From the NCBI GenBank assembly GCA_016715895.1, contig JADJXH010000004.1, forward strand, positions 62,001-126,000: a stretch of 64,000 nt of DNA, read 5' to 3'. Positions 34,148-45,900 of this stretch are shown one piece after another; positions within the stretch are counted from its first letter, which is position 1, and the number at the start of each line of letters is the position of its first letter. The notes under the pieces were generated by a model. That model did not search any database. It saw only the letters and a program-made list of their open reading frames with translations, and was not told the origin of the DNA. The translations under genes were made by a program, and so were the position numbers. The stretch comes from Flavobacteriales bacterium (GTDB taxonomy: Bacteria > Bacteroidota > Bacteroidia > Flavobacteriales_F > PHOS-HE28).

Positions 34148-36730
34148 TCAGAAACCGATGCTCAGCATGGCGAAGTAGGTGCGACCGAACAGGTAGCTCA
34201 GGCGCGGGGGGAACTTGTCGATGTCCATCCGTTCGTACCGCAGCTGTTCGAAGCCGCCCACGACGAAGTCCTGGTTGTTCAGCAGGTTGCTCACGGACAC
34301 GTTCAGGGCGATGCGGTACTTGCGCTGCACCAACCACGACTTGCCGCCGAACAGGTCCAGGGTGAAGGCGTTGTCGAGCTTGGTCTGCTCCAGCAGTTCG
34401 TTCCACTGCGGGTCCTCCACCACCAGGCCTTCGAGGGCCTCGGCGGTACGTCGGTCCGGGTTCGGGTCCAGGTAGATGTCGGCGAAGTAGTTCGCCGTCA
34501 AGCTGATGAACCAGAACTTGGGGCTGTTGTACCGGAGGCCGAGCGAGCCGGCGGTCTGGGGCATCCCGCCCACGCGGTAGTTGGTCCAGTACACGGTCCG
34601 ATCGGTGGCGAACACCTCCTCGCTGTTGTCCCGGGTGATGGTGGCCTGTGGACGGCTTGTGTACACGAACCGGCCGGTGCCGAGCACGGCGTTCACGCTG
34701 AGCGTGGAGGTGACGTTCGCTTCCAGGCCCAGCTCCAGGCCGGTGTGCCGTTGGTCCACCCCGCGCATGGTGTAGTTCACCAAGGTGAGGTACTCGTCGT
34801 GGAAGAACGAGCGGGCCCACACCTGATCGGCGATGTTGGCGAAGTACGCGGTGGCGCGTCCCTTGAGCCGGGGGAAGCGCACCACGTAGCTCAGGTCGGC
34901 GCTGGTCACCTTCTCGGTGGTGAGGCCGGGCACCACGGCATCACGGGTGCGTGGCGACAGATAGGCCCAGCGGGCCAGTGGCGGACGCGTGAGGTAGGCC
35001 CCGTTGAGGGTGACGAACTGCCGGCCGCTGAACTTGTACACCACGCCGGCCTTCAGGCCGTAATGAAGGAAGCCCTGCACCTCCGACCTGCCGAACGAGT
35101 TGTCCGGGAAGCGGCCGTTGACCATGAAGCCTTCCCGGAAGAACGACTGGTGTCCCAGCATCCCGGACACATAGGCCTCCACCTGCTGCCAGCGGCGCTC
35201 GAACTGCACGAAACCCGTGGCCTGGCGCACATGCATGTCGTAGTCGTGCCCGAACCGCTCGCCCACGGTGATCACCGCGTTGGGGCGGTTGAGGTCGTTC
35301 TGCGCCACGGCGGGATCGGCGGACACCTGATCGGCGAACTGGTCCACATCCACCCAGAAGTCGCCGCCGAGCAGGTCGTCCACCACGCGGTAATTGTGCG
35401 TCACATGGTCGTGATACCCCAGGCTGGCGGTGAGCTGTGTGCGCTCATCCAGGGCTTTGGACCACACGCTGTTGAGGCCGAAGCGGCGCGGGTCGTTGCG
35501 CTGGTCCTCCACGATGTACTTGCTGCGGTTGCCGGTGATGTTGAGGCCGGCGATGCCATCGGCGTTCTGCACCGTGTACAGGTTCTTGCTGTTGGCGAAA
35601 TAGAGCTGGTCCCAATCGATCTGGCCGGTGCTTCCGTTCTGCCAGGCCTCGGTGAGGCGCGCGGCCTCCGCGGGATCCGTCTCCGTGTAGTAGCTGGGCA
35701 GGTAGCGGTAGTAATCCGGGCGCGGGTCCCGCGCATCGAACCAGTTGATGTTGGTCTGTGCGTCACGCCCGGCGGTGTAATAGAGGCTCGTGGTCCAGGT
35801 GGTGTGTTCGTCCGGGGTGAAGTAGTGCGTGAGGATGGCCATCGGCTTATGGTCATAGCTCACGCGGGCGTTCCGCTTCTCGCCGTTCTGATAGCCCCAG
35901 AAGGGGTTGTAGTAGTTGTCGCCGGTGAGGTCGTAGGCCTCCTGCACGGCGAGGCCCTGGCGGCCCTGGCGGATGGGGGCGCCGAAGCCGGTGAAGCCGA
36001 TGCGATGCCGGTCGTTCAGCTTCTTCTCCACGCTGAGGAAGTAGGCCGCGGCGTTGAAGAAGGTGCCTTCGGCGTACCCCTCGTTGGCGTAGCGCCAGCT
36101 GGCGGAGGCGCTCACCGCCCAGCCGTTCTTCATCATCCCGGTGCTGTGGGTCAGCATCACCCGATGGTCGTAGGCGCGGTTGCTGAGGGCGTAGGAGATG
36201 CGCGTGCCGCGGCGCTGATCGCTGGCCCGGGCATTGATGGCCGAATACCCGCCGATGCCGGCGAACACCAGGCGCGAGGCCGACAGGCCGGTACGGATCT
36301 CCATGTAGCGCGTCACATCGTTCAGGCCGCCCCATTGGCTCCACGTGGCCCAGCCGGCCTCCGGGTCGTTCACCATGATGCCGTTGATGAGCACCGAGGT
36401 GTTCTCCCCGTCGAGCCCGCGGATCCGGAAGCGCGCCGGCCCCCAGCTCAAGCCTGCGGTGGAGGCGAACACATCACGGGATGACTGCAGGATGCCTGAG
36501 ATGTCCTGGGAACCGAGCTCGGACTCCAGATCGCTGGAGGTGACCGTGTACACCGGCACACGCTCCTGCATGGCACCTGATGAGTCCCGACGCACCCCGA
36601 TGTCCAGGGAGTCCACGACCTGGGCGGAGAGGGAGCTGGGAAGAGCAAGGAGCAGAAGGGAGAAGGCGAGCGAACCGGACACCGGCTTGACGCGTCCTAA
36701 CGTCCCCAAGGGTCGAATGGCCGGCTTCAC
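34148..36730 (-). CDS. TonB-dependent outer-membrane receptor
   Basis: 860 residues from a GTG start at 36730, chosen because it is 18 bases after a TACTTTTG promoter element and precedes a signal peptide (VSGSLAFSLLLLALPSSLSAQ). A second GTG at that VSG is an alternative. A plug domain (VTSSDLESELGSQDISGIL to YMEIRTGL) is followed by a long barrel that ends YFAMLSIGF. It lacks the N-terminal carboxypeptidase-like domain common in SusC types. It lies two bases upstream of the DUF5689 gene and in operon with the T9SS protein. Confidence 0.85.
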   Translation of the reverse strand: MKPAIRPLGTLGRVKPVSGSLAFSLLLLALPSSLSAQVVDSLDIGVRRDSSGAMQERVPVYTVTSSDLESELGSQDISGILQSSRDVFASTAGLSWGPARFRIRGLDGENTSVLINGIMVNDPEAGWATWSQWGGLNDVTRYMEIRTGLSASRLVFAGIGGYSAINARASDQRRGTRISYALSNRAYDHRVMLTHSTGMMKNGWAVSASASWRYANEGYAEGTFFNAAAYFLSVEKKLNDRHRIGFTGFGAPIRQGRQGLAVQEAYDLTGDNYYNPFWGYQNGEKRNARVSYDHKPMAILTHYFTPDEHTTWTTSLYYTAGRDAQTNINWFDARDPRPDYYRYLPSYYTETDPAEAARLTEAWQNGSTGQIDWDQLYFANSKNLYTVQNADGIAGLNITGNRSKYIVEDQRNDPRRFGLNSVWSKALDERTQLTASLGYHDHVTHNYRVVDDLLGGDFWVDVDQFADQVSADPAVAQNDLNRPNAVITVGERFGHDYDMHVRQATGFVQFERRWQQVEAYVSGMLGHQSFFREGFMVNGRFPDNSFGRSEVQGFLHYGLKAGVVYKFSGRQFVTLNGAYLTRPPLARWAYLSPRTRDAVVPGLTTEKVTSADLSYVVRFPRLKGRATAYFANIADQVWARSFFHDEYLTLVNYTMRGVDQRHTGLELGLEANVTSTLSVNAVLGTGRFVYTSRPQATITRDNSEEVFATDRTVYWTNYRVGGMPQTAGSLGLRYNSPKFWFISLTANYFADIYLDPNPDRRTAEALEGLVVEDPQWNELLEQTKLDNAFTLDLFGGKSWLVQRKYRIALNVSVSNLLNNQDFVVGGFEQLRYERMDIDKFPPRLSYLFGRTYFAMLSIGF

Positions 36731-36748
36731 ACGATCGGATAAGGGCGG

Positions 36749-36756
36749 CAAAAGTA
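36749..36756 (-). promoter_or_regulatory. Bacteroidota -7 promoter element for the TonB/DUF5689 operon
   Basis: TACTTTTG on the minus strand, an exact TAnnTTTG match, 18 bases before the GTG at 36730. Confidence 0.5.
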
Positions 36757-36874
36757 CGGTTTGCCCGCCGCATCCCCGGGTTACGGGGATGTTAACGATG
36801 GCCCCTCCGGGTTCGACGTCGTTCAACACGGCGCTGTGCATGACAAGTCACTGGATTTCAGCGACTACAAACCG

Positions 36875-36882
36875 TACCTTCG
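36875..36882 (+). promoter_or_regulatory. Bacteroidota -7 promoter element for the giant gene
   Basis: TACCTTCG, one base from TAnnTTTG, 32 bases before the ATG at 36915, in the 184-bp divergent region between the TonB receptor and the giant gene. Confidence 0.4.
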
Positions 36883-36914
36883 CCGGTTGACCCGCAGGCG
36901 CTCCTGCCCCACCC

Positions 36915-39900
36915 ATGAGGCACCCCATCCTCCCTTGGCCACCGACGCTCCGCCTGGCGGGCGCAGTGCTTGCCTTGGCACTGGGTGGCCCGGTCGGCGC
37001 GAACCACTACTCCGGGGGCAGCATCACCTACGAGTGTTTGGGCGGCAACCAGTACTTGGTGAACCTGGACCTTTTCGTGGACTGCTCCGGGGTGGACCCG
37101 ATCCCGCAGAACCTGACCTTCCAGAGTGATTGCGGCACCACGTTCACGCTGAACGCGCTCCCGGTCCCGCCGGGTACGGAGGTGTCGCAGCTCTGCCCCT
37201 CCTCCCTGCCCAACAGCACCTGCAATGGCGGGGCCCTTCCAGGCATCGAGCACTACCAGTTCCAGACGGTGGTGAACCTGGCCGCCTGCGACGACTGGAC
37301 GATCAGCTGGTCGATCTGCTGCCGGAACACGACGGTGAACCTGGTGGGCACACCGGGCATGTATCTGGAGGCCGTCCTGGACAACGCCACGGCCCCGTGC
37401 AACAACTCGCCGGTCTTCTCCGACCTGTCCATCCCATACGTGTGCGCAGGCCAGACGGTCAACTATAACTACGGGGTCACCGAACCGGATGGGAACACCA
37501 TGGTGTTCTCGCTGATCAATGCACGGTTCGCGGCGCCGGCACCCACCGCCGTACTATATGCGGGAGCGTATACCGGAGCTGCTCCGATCAACGGGATCAC
37601 GCTTGATCCGACCACCGGCCAGCTCACCTTCAATGCCGCCCTTCAGGGCAATTACGTGGTCACGGTGCTGGTGCAGGAATTCGATGCCAACGGGGTCCTC
37701 ATCGGTTCGGTCATGCGCGATCAGATGTTCGTGGTGATGAACTGCACGGGCGATGCGCCCACCACGGCAGGGCTCGTGAACAACACGGCAGGGCTTCTCC
37801 TCGGAAGCAATTCGATCGAGGTCTGCGACGGGGAGGCGTTCTGCGTGGACGTGGTCTTCGTCGATGCGGATCCCGGCACGGTGCTGACCTTGACCTCCAA
37901 CGCGACCGCCCTGCTGCCCGGAGCCACCTTCACGGTCACAGGCACGAATCCGTCAACGGGCACGCTTTGCTGGACGGGTGACATCTCCAATACACCGGTG
38001 AACGTGTATGTGGAGGCCAGTGATGGGAATTGCCCCATCGAGAACGTCGCATCCACCTCCATCAACATCATCTCCACCCAGGGCGGTGGTCCGTTACCGG
38101 ATGCCGGAACGAACGGGGTCCTGAACCTCTGCGCCACCAGCGGCAATGCGAACCTGTTCGCCAGCCTGGGTGGCACACCGGACGCAGGCGGCACCTGGCA
38201 GGGACCGGGCGGTGTGCCGCACAGCGGCACCTTCGTACCGGGTACCGATCCGGCCGGGCTCTACACCTACACGGTCGGGAACTCGTGCCTGAACGCGACG
38301 GCCACGGTGAACGTGGTCGTGAACCCGGCGACCAACGCCGGCACCAACGGCAACCTCACGGTCTGCAGCGATGGGGCTGCGGTGAGCCTCTTCGCACAGC
38401 TGGGTGGCGCCCCACAGGCCGGCGGTGCCTGGGCCGGACCCAGCCCGGTGGTGGGCGGCGCCTACGACCCGGCCACCATGACGCCCGGCGTGTACACCTA
38501 CACGGTGAACGGCGTGGCGCCCTGCACCAACGCCCAGGCCACCGTCACTGTCGTGGAGAACCCGGCGACCAACGCCGGCACCAACGGCAACCTCACGGTC
38601 TGCAGCGATGGCGCCGCGGTGAGCCTCTTCGCCCAGCTGGGTGGCGCCCCACAGGCCGGCGGTGCCTGGGCCGGACCCAGCCCGGTGGTGGGCGGTGCCT
38701 ACGACCCGGCCACCATGACGCCCGGCGTGTACACCTACACGGTGAACGGCGTGGCGCCCTGCACCAACGCCCAGGCCACCGTCACTGTCGTGGAGAACCC
38801 GGCGACCAACGCCGGCACCAACGGCAACCTCACGGTCTGCAGCGATGGCGCTGCGGTGAGCCTCTTCGCCCAGCTGGGTGGCGCCCCACAGGCCGGCGGT
38901 GCCTGGGCCGGACCCAGCCCGGTGGTGGGCGGCGCCTACGACCCGGCCACCATGACGCCTGGCGTCTACACCTACACGGTGAACGGCGTGGCGCCCTGCA
39001 CCAACGCCCAGGCCACCGTCACTGTCGTGGAGAACCCGGCGACCAACGCCGGCACCAACGGCAACCTCACGGTCTGCAGCGATGGCGCCGCGGTGAGCCT
39101 CTTCGCCCAGCTGGGTGGCGCCCCACAGGCCGGCGGCAGCTGGACCGATCCGCTGGGCAACGCGCACAACGGCAGCTTCGATCCGGCGGTGGATGCGGCC
39201 GGTTTCTACACCTACACCCTCGCTGCGGTGGCACCCTGCCTCGGCGACTTCAGCACCGTTACGGTCACCGTGACCTCGACGCCGGATGCTGGTGTGGATG
39301 GCGCGATCACCGTGTGCGACCAGGGCGCGGCCGTGGGCCTCTTTGCGCAGTTGGGCGGCACACCCGATGCCGGCGGCAGCTGGACCGATCCGCTCGGCAA
39401 CGCGCACAGCGGTTCCTTCGATCCCAGCACCGACCCAGCAGGCGTTTACACCTACACCCTCGCTGCGTTGGCGCCCTGCCTCGGCGATGCGAGCACTGTC
39501 ACGGTCACCGTGACCTCGACGCCGGATGCTGGTGTGGACGGTGCGATCACCGTGTGCGACCAAGGTGCTGCCGTGGGGCTCTTCGCGCAGTTGGGCGGCA
39601 CGCCCGATGCCGGCGGCAGCTGGACCGATCCCTTGGGCAACGCGCACAGCGGCAGCTTCGATCCGGGCACTGATCAAGCAGGTGTCTACACCTACACGCT
39701 GGCGGCCACCGCGCCGTGCCTGGGCGATGCGAGCACCGTCACGGTCACCGTCACCAGCACGCCGGACGCTGGTGCGGACGGCGCGATCACCGTCTGCGAC
39801 CAAGGCGCGGCCGTGGGGCTCTTCGCGCAGTTGGGCGGCACGCCCGATGCCGGCGGCACCTGGACCGATCCGCTGGGCAACGCGCACAGCGGCAGCTTCG

Positions 39901-42900
39901 ATCCGAGCACCGATGCGGCCGGCGTCTACACCTACACCCTCGCTGCGTTGGCGCCCTGCCTGGGCGATGCGAGCACCGTCACGGTCACCGTCACGAGCAC
40001 ACCGGACGCTGGTGCGGATGGCGCGATCACCGTGTGCGACCAGGGTGCGGCCGTGGGCCTCTTCGCGCAGCTCGGCGGCACGCCCGATGCCGGCGGCAGC
40101 TGGACCGATCCGCTCGGCAACGCGCACAGCGGTTCCTTCGATCCCAGCACCGATGCGGCCGGTGTCTACACCTACACCCTCGCTGCGTTGGCGCCCTGCC
40201 TGGGTGATGCGAGCACCGTCACGGTCACCGTCACGAGCACACCGGACGCTGGTGTGGACGGCGCGATCACCGTCTGCGACCAAGGCGCGGCCGTGGGCCT
40301 CTTCGCGCAGCTCGGCGGCACGCCCGATGCCGGTGGCAGCTGGACCGATCCCCTCGGCAACGCACACAGCGGTTCCTTCGATCACAGCACCGATGCGGCC
40401 GGTGTCTACACCTACACCCTCGCTGCGTTGGCGCCCTGCCTGGGTGATGCGAGCACCGTCACGGTCACCGTCACGAGCACACCGGACGCTGGTGTGGACG
40501 GCGCGATCACCGTCTGCGACCAGGGTGCGGCCGTGGGCCTCTTCGCGCAGCTCGGCGGCACGCCCGATGCCGGCGGCAGCTGGACCGATCCGCTCGGCAA
40601 CGCGCACAGCGGCAGCTTTGATCCGGCGGTGGATGCGGCCGGTGTCTACACCTACACGCTGGCGGCCACCGCGCCGTGCCTGGGTGATGCGAGCACCATC
40701 ACGGTCACCGTGACCTCGACGCCGGAAGCTGGCGTGGATGGCGCGATCACCGTCTGCGACCAGGGTGCGGCGGTGGGCCTCTTCGCGCAGCTGGGCGGCA
40801 CGCCCGATGCCGGCGGCAGCTGGACCGATCCGCTCGGCAACGCGCACAGCGGCAGCTTCGATCCGAGTACCGATGCGGCCGGTGTCTACACCTACACGCT
40901 GGCGGCCACCGCGCCGTGCCTGGGTGATGCGAGCACCATCACGGTCACCGTGACCTCGACGCCGGAAGCTGGCGTGGATGGCGCGATCACCGTCTGCGAC
41001 CAGGGTGCGGCGGTGGGCCTCTTCGCGCAGCTGGGCGGCACGCCCGATGCCGGCGGCAGCTGGACCGATCCGCTCGGCAACGCGCACAGCGGCAGCTTCG
41101 ATCCGAGTACCGATGCGGCCGGTGTCTACACCTACACCCTCGCTGCGTTGGCGCCCTGCCTCGGTGATGCGAGCACCGTCACGGTCACCGTGACCTCGAC
41201 GCCGGACGCTGGTGTCGATGGCGCGATCACCGTGTGCGACCAGGGTGCTGCCGTGGGGCTCTTCGCGCAGCTCGGCGGCACGCCCGATGCCGGCGGCAGC
41301 TGGACCGATCCGCTCGGCAACGCACACAGCGGCAGCTTCAATCCCAGCACCGACCCAGCAGGCGTTTACACCTACACCCTCGCTGCGTTGGCGCCGTGCC
41401 TCGGTGACTTCAGCACCGTCACGGTCACAGTGACCTCGACGCCGGACGCTGGTGTCGATGGCGCGATCACCGTCTGCGACCAAGGTGCTGCCGTGGGGCT
41501 CTTCGCGGAGCTCGGCGGCACGCCCGATGCCGGCGGCAGCTGGACCGATCCGCTCGGCAACGCACACAGCGGCAGCTTCGATCCCAGCACCGACCCAGCA
41601 GGCGTTTACACCTACACCCTCGCTGCGTTGGCGCCGTGCCTCGGTGACTTCAGCACCGTCACGGTCACAGTGACCTCGACGCCGGACGCTGGTGTCGATG
41701 GCGCGATCACCGTCTGCGACCAAGGTGCTGCCGTGGGGCTCTTCGCGGAGCTCGGCGGCACGCCCGATGCCGGCGGCAGCTGGACCGATCCGCTCGGCAA
41801 CGCACACAGCGGCAGCTTCGATCCCAGCACCGACCCAGCAGGCGTTTACACCTACACCCTCGCTGCGTTGGCGCCCTGCCTCGGTGATGCGAGCACCGTC
41901 ACGGTCACCGTGACCTCTACGCCGGACGCTGGTGTCGATGGTGCGATCACCGTGTGTGACCAAGGCGCGGCCGTGGGGCTCTTCGCGCAGCTCGGCGGCA
42001 CGCCTGATGCCGGCGGCACCTGGACCGATCCGCTCGGCAACGCGCACAGCGGCAGCTTCGATCCCAGTACCGACCCTGCAGGTGTGTACACCTACACCCT
42101 CGCTGCGGTGGCGCCCTGCCTCGGCGACTTCAGCACCGTCACGGTCACCGTGACCTCGACGCCGGACGCTGGTGCGGACGGCGCGATCACCGTGTGCGAC
42201 CAGGGTGCGGCCGTGGGCCTCTTCGCGCAGCTCGGCGGCACGCCCGATGCCGGCGGCAGCTGGACCGATCCGCTCGGCAACGCGCACAGCGGTTCCTTCG
42301 ATCCCAGCACCGATGCGGCCGGTGTCTACACCTACACCCTCGCTGCGTTGGCGCCCTGCCTGGGTGATGCGAGCACCGTCACGGTCACCGTCACGAGCAC
42401 ACCGGACGCTGGTGTGGACGGCGCGATCACCGTCTGCGACCAAGGCGCGGCCGTGGGCCTCTTCGCGCAGCTCGGCGGCACGCCCGATGCCGGTGGCAGC
42501 TGGACCGATCCCCTCGGCAACGCACACAGCGGTTCCTTCGATCACAGCACCGATGCGGCCGGTGTCTACACCTACACCCTCGCTGCGTTGGCGCCCTGCC
42601 TGGGTGATGCGAGCACCGTCACGGTCACCGTCACGAGCACACCGGACGCTGGTGTGGACGGCGCGATCACCGTCTGCGACCAGGGTGCGGCCGTGGGCCT
42701 CTTCGCGCAGCTCGGCGGCACGCCCGATGCCGGCGGCAGCTGGACCGATCCGCTCGGCAACGCGCACAGCGGCAGCTTTGATCCGGCGGTGGATGCGGCC
42801 GGTGTCTACACCTACACGCTGGCGGCCACCGCGCCGTGCCTGGGTGATGCGAGCACCATCACGGTCACCGTGACCTCGACGCCGGAAGCTGGCGTGGATG

Positions 42901-45900
42901 GCGCGATCACCGTCTGCGACCAGGGTGCGGCGGTGGGCCTCTTCGCGCAGCTGGGCGGCACGCCCGATGCCGGCGGCAGCTGGACCGATCCGCTCGGCAA
43001 CGCGCACAGCGGCAGCTTCGATCCGAGTACCGATGCGGCCGGTGTCTACACCTACACGCTGGCGGCCACCGCGCCGTGCCTGGGTGATGCGAGCACCATC
43101 ACGGTCACCGTGACCTCGACGCCGGATGCTGGTGTCGATGGCGCGATCACCGTGTGCGACCAGGGTGCTGCCGTGGGGCTCTTCGCGGAGCTTGGCGGCA
43201 CGCCCGATGCCGGCGGCAGCTGGACCGATCCGCTCGGCAACGCGCACAGCGGTTCCTTCGATCCCAGCACCGATGCGGCCGGTGTCTACACCTACACGCT
43301 GGCGGCCACCGCGCCGTGCCTGGGTGATGCGAGCACCATCACGGTCACCGTGACCTCGACGCCGGATGCTGGTGTCGATGGCGCGATCACCGTGTGCGAC
43401 CAGGGCGCCGCCGTGGGGCTCTTCGCGCAGCTCGGCGGCACGCCCGATGCCGGCGGCAGCTGGACCGATCCCCTCGGCAACGCGCACAGCGGTTCCTTCG
43501 ATCCGAGCACCGATGCGGCCGGTGTCTACACCTACACGCTGGCGGCCACCGCGCCCTGCCTCGGCGATGCGAGCACCGTCACGGTCACCGTCACCAGCAC
43601 ACCTGATGCGGGCATCGACGGTGCGGTCACCGTCTGCGACCAAGGCGCCGCCGTGGGGCTCTTCGCGCAGCTCGGCGGCACGCCCGATGCCGGCGGCACC
43701 TGGACCGATCCCCTCGGCAACGCACACAGCGGTTCCTTCGATCCGGGCACCGATCAGGCAGGCATCTACACCTACACCCTCGCTGCGTTGGCGCCCTGCC
43801 TCGGCGATGCGAGCACCGTCACGGTCACCGTCACCAGCACACCTGATGCGGGCATCGACGGTGCGGTCACCGTCTGCGACCAAGGCGCCGCCGTGGGGCT
43901 CTTCGCGCAGCTCGGCGGCACGCCCGATGCCGGTGGCGCCTGGACCGATCCCCTCGGCAACGCACACAGCGGTTCCTTCGATCCGGGCACCGATCAGGCA
44001 GGCATCTACACCTACACCCTCGCTGCGTTGGCGCCCTGCCTCGGGGATGCGAGCACCGTCACGGTCACCGTCACCAGCACACCTGATGCGGGCATCGACG
44101 GTGCGATCACCGTCTGCGATCAGGGCGCGGCCGTGGGGCTCTTCGCGCAGCTCGGCGGCACACCCAATGCCGGCGGCACCTGGACCGATCCCTCGGCAAC
44201 GCGCACAGCGGGAGCTTCGATCCGAGCACCGACGCTGCGGGCGTGTACACGTACATACTGGCGGCCACCGCACCGTGCTTGGGTGATGCGAGCACCGTCA
44301 CGGTCACCGTCACGAGCACGCCGGACGCTGGTGTGGACGGTGCGATCACGGTTTGTGATGCGGGTGCGGCCGTCGGGCTCTTCGCGCAACTCGGCGGCAC
44401 GCCCGATGCCGGTGGCAGCTGGACCGATCCCCTCGGCAACGCGCACAGCGGCAGCTTTGATCCGAGCACCGATCAGGCAGGCATCTACACCTACACCCTC
44501 GCTGCGTTGGCGCCCTGCCTCGGCGATGCCAGCACCGTCACGGTCACCATCACGAGCACGCCGGACGCTGGTATCGATGGTGCGATCACCGTCTGCGACC
44601 AAGGCGCGGCCGTGGGCCTCTTCGCGCAGCTGGGCGGCACGCCCGATGCCGGCGGCAGCTGGACCGATCCCCTCGGCAACGCGCACAGCGGCAGCTTTGA
44701 TCCGAGCACCGATGCGGCCGGTGTCTACACCTACACCCTTGCTGCGTTGGCGCCCTGCCTCGGCGACTTCAGCACCGTCACGGTCACCGTCACAAGCACG
44801 CCCGATGCGGGCATCGACGGTGCTGTCACCGTCTGCGACCAGGGCGCCGCCGTGGGGCTCTTCGCGCAGCTCGGCGGCACACCCGATGCCGGTGGCAGCT
44901 GGACCGATCCGCTCGGCAACGCGCACAGCGGTTCGTTCGATCCGGGCACCGATGCGGCCGGTGTCTACACCTACACCCTTGCTGCGTTGGCGCCCTGCCT
45001 CGGCGACTTCAGCACCGTCACGGTCACCGTCACAAGCACGCCCGATGCGGGCATCGACGGTGCTGTCACCGTCTGCGACCAGGGCGCCGCCGTGGGGCTC
45101 TTCGCGCAGCTCGGCGGCACGCCCGATGCCGGCGGCACCTGGACCGATCCCCTCGGCAATGCGCACAGCGGGAGCTTCGATCCGAGCACCGACGCTGCGG
45201 GCGTGTACACGTACATACTGGCGGCCACCGCACCGTGCTTGGGTGATGCGAGCACCGTCACGGTCACCGTCACGAGCACGCCGGACGCTGGTATCGATGG
45301 TGCGATCACGGTTTGTGATGCGGGTGCGGCGGTCGGCCTCTTCGCGCAGCTCGGCGGCACACCCGATGCTGGCGGCACCTGGACCGATCCCCTCGGCAAC
45401 GCGCACAGCGGTTCCTTCGATCCGGGCACCGATCAGGCAGGCATCTACACCTACACCCTCGCTGCGTTGGCGCCCTGCCTCGGGGATGCGAGCACCGTCA
45501 CGGTCACCGTCACCAGCACACCCGATGCGGGCATCGACGGTGCGATCACCGTCTGCGATCAGGGCGCGGCCGTGGGGCTCTTCGCGCAGCTCGGCGGCAC
45601 ACCCAATGCCGGCGGCACCTGGACCGATCCCCTCGGCAACGCGCACAGCGGGAGCTTCGATCCGAGCACCGACGCTGCGGGCGTGTACACGTACATACTG
45701 GCGGCCACCGCACCGTGCTTGGGTGATGCGAGCACCGTCACGGTCACCGTCACGAGCACGCCGGACGCTGGTGTGGACGGTGCGATCACGGTTTGTGATG
45801 CGGGTGCGGCCGTCGGGCTCTTCGCGCAACTCGGCGGCACGCCCGATGCCGGTGGCAGCTGGACCGATCCCTCGGCAACGCGCACAGCGACAGCTTTGAT

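Noticed and set aside
38094..44273. 2059-residue open frame on the minus strand of the repeat array
   Set aside because: It is the antisense of in-frame 240-bp units; a period divisible by three keeps any stop-free frame open. Arg/Ala/Gly-rich product, no signal peptide or domain.
44190..45871. Programmed ribosomal frameshifting as the cause of the frame breaks
   Set aside because: The sites are a missing C relative to sister units, not a slippery heptamer with a downstream structure, and most equivalent units are in frame without it.
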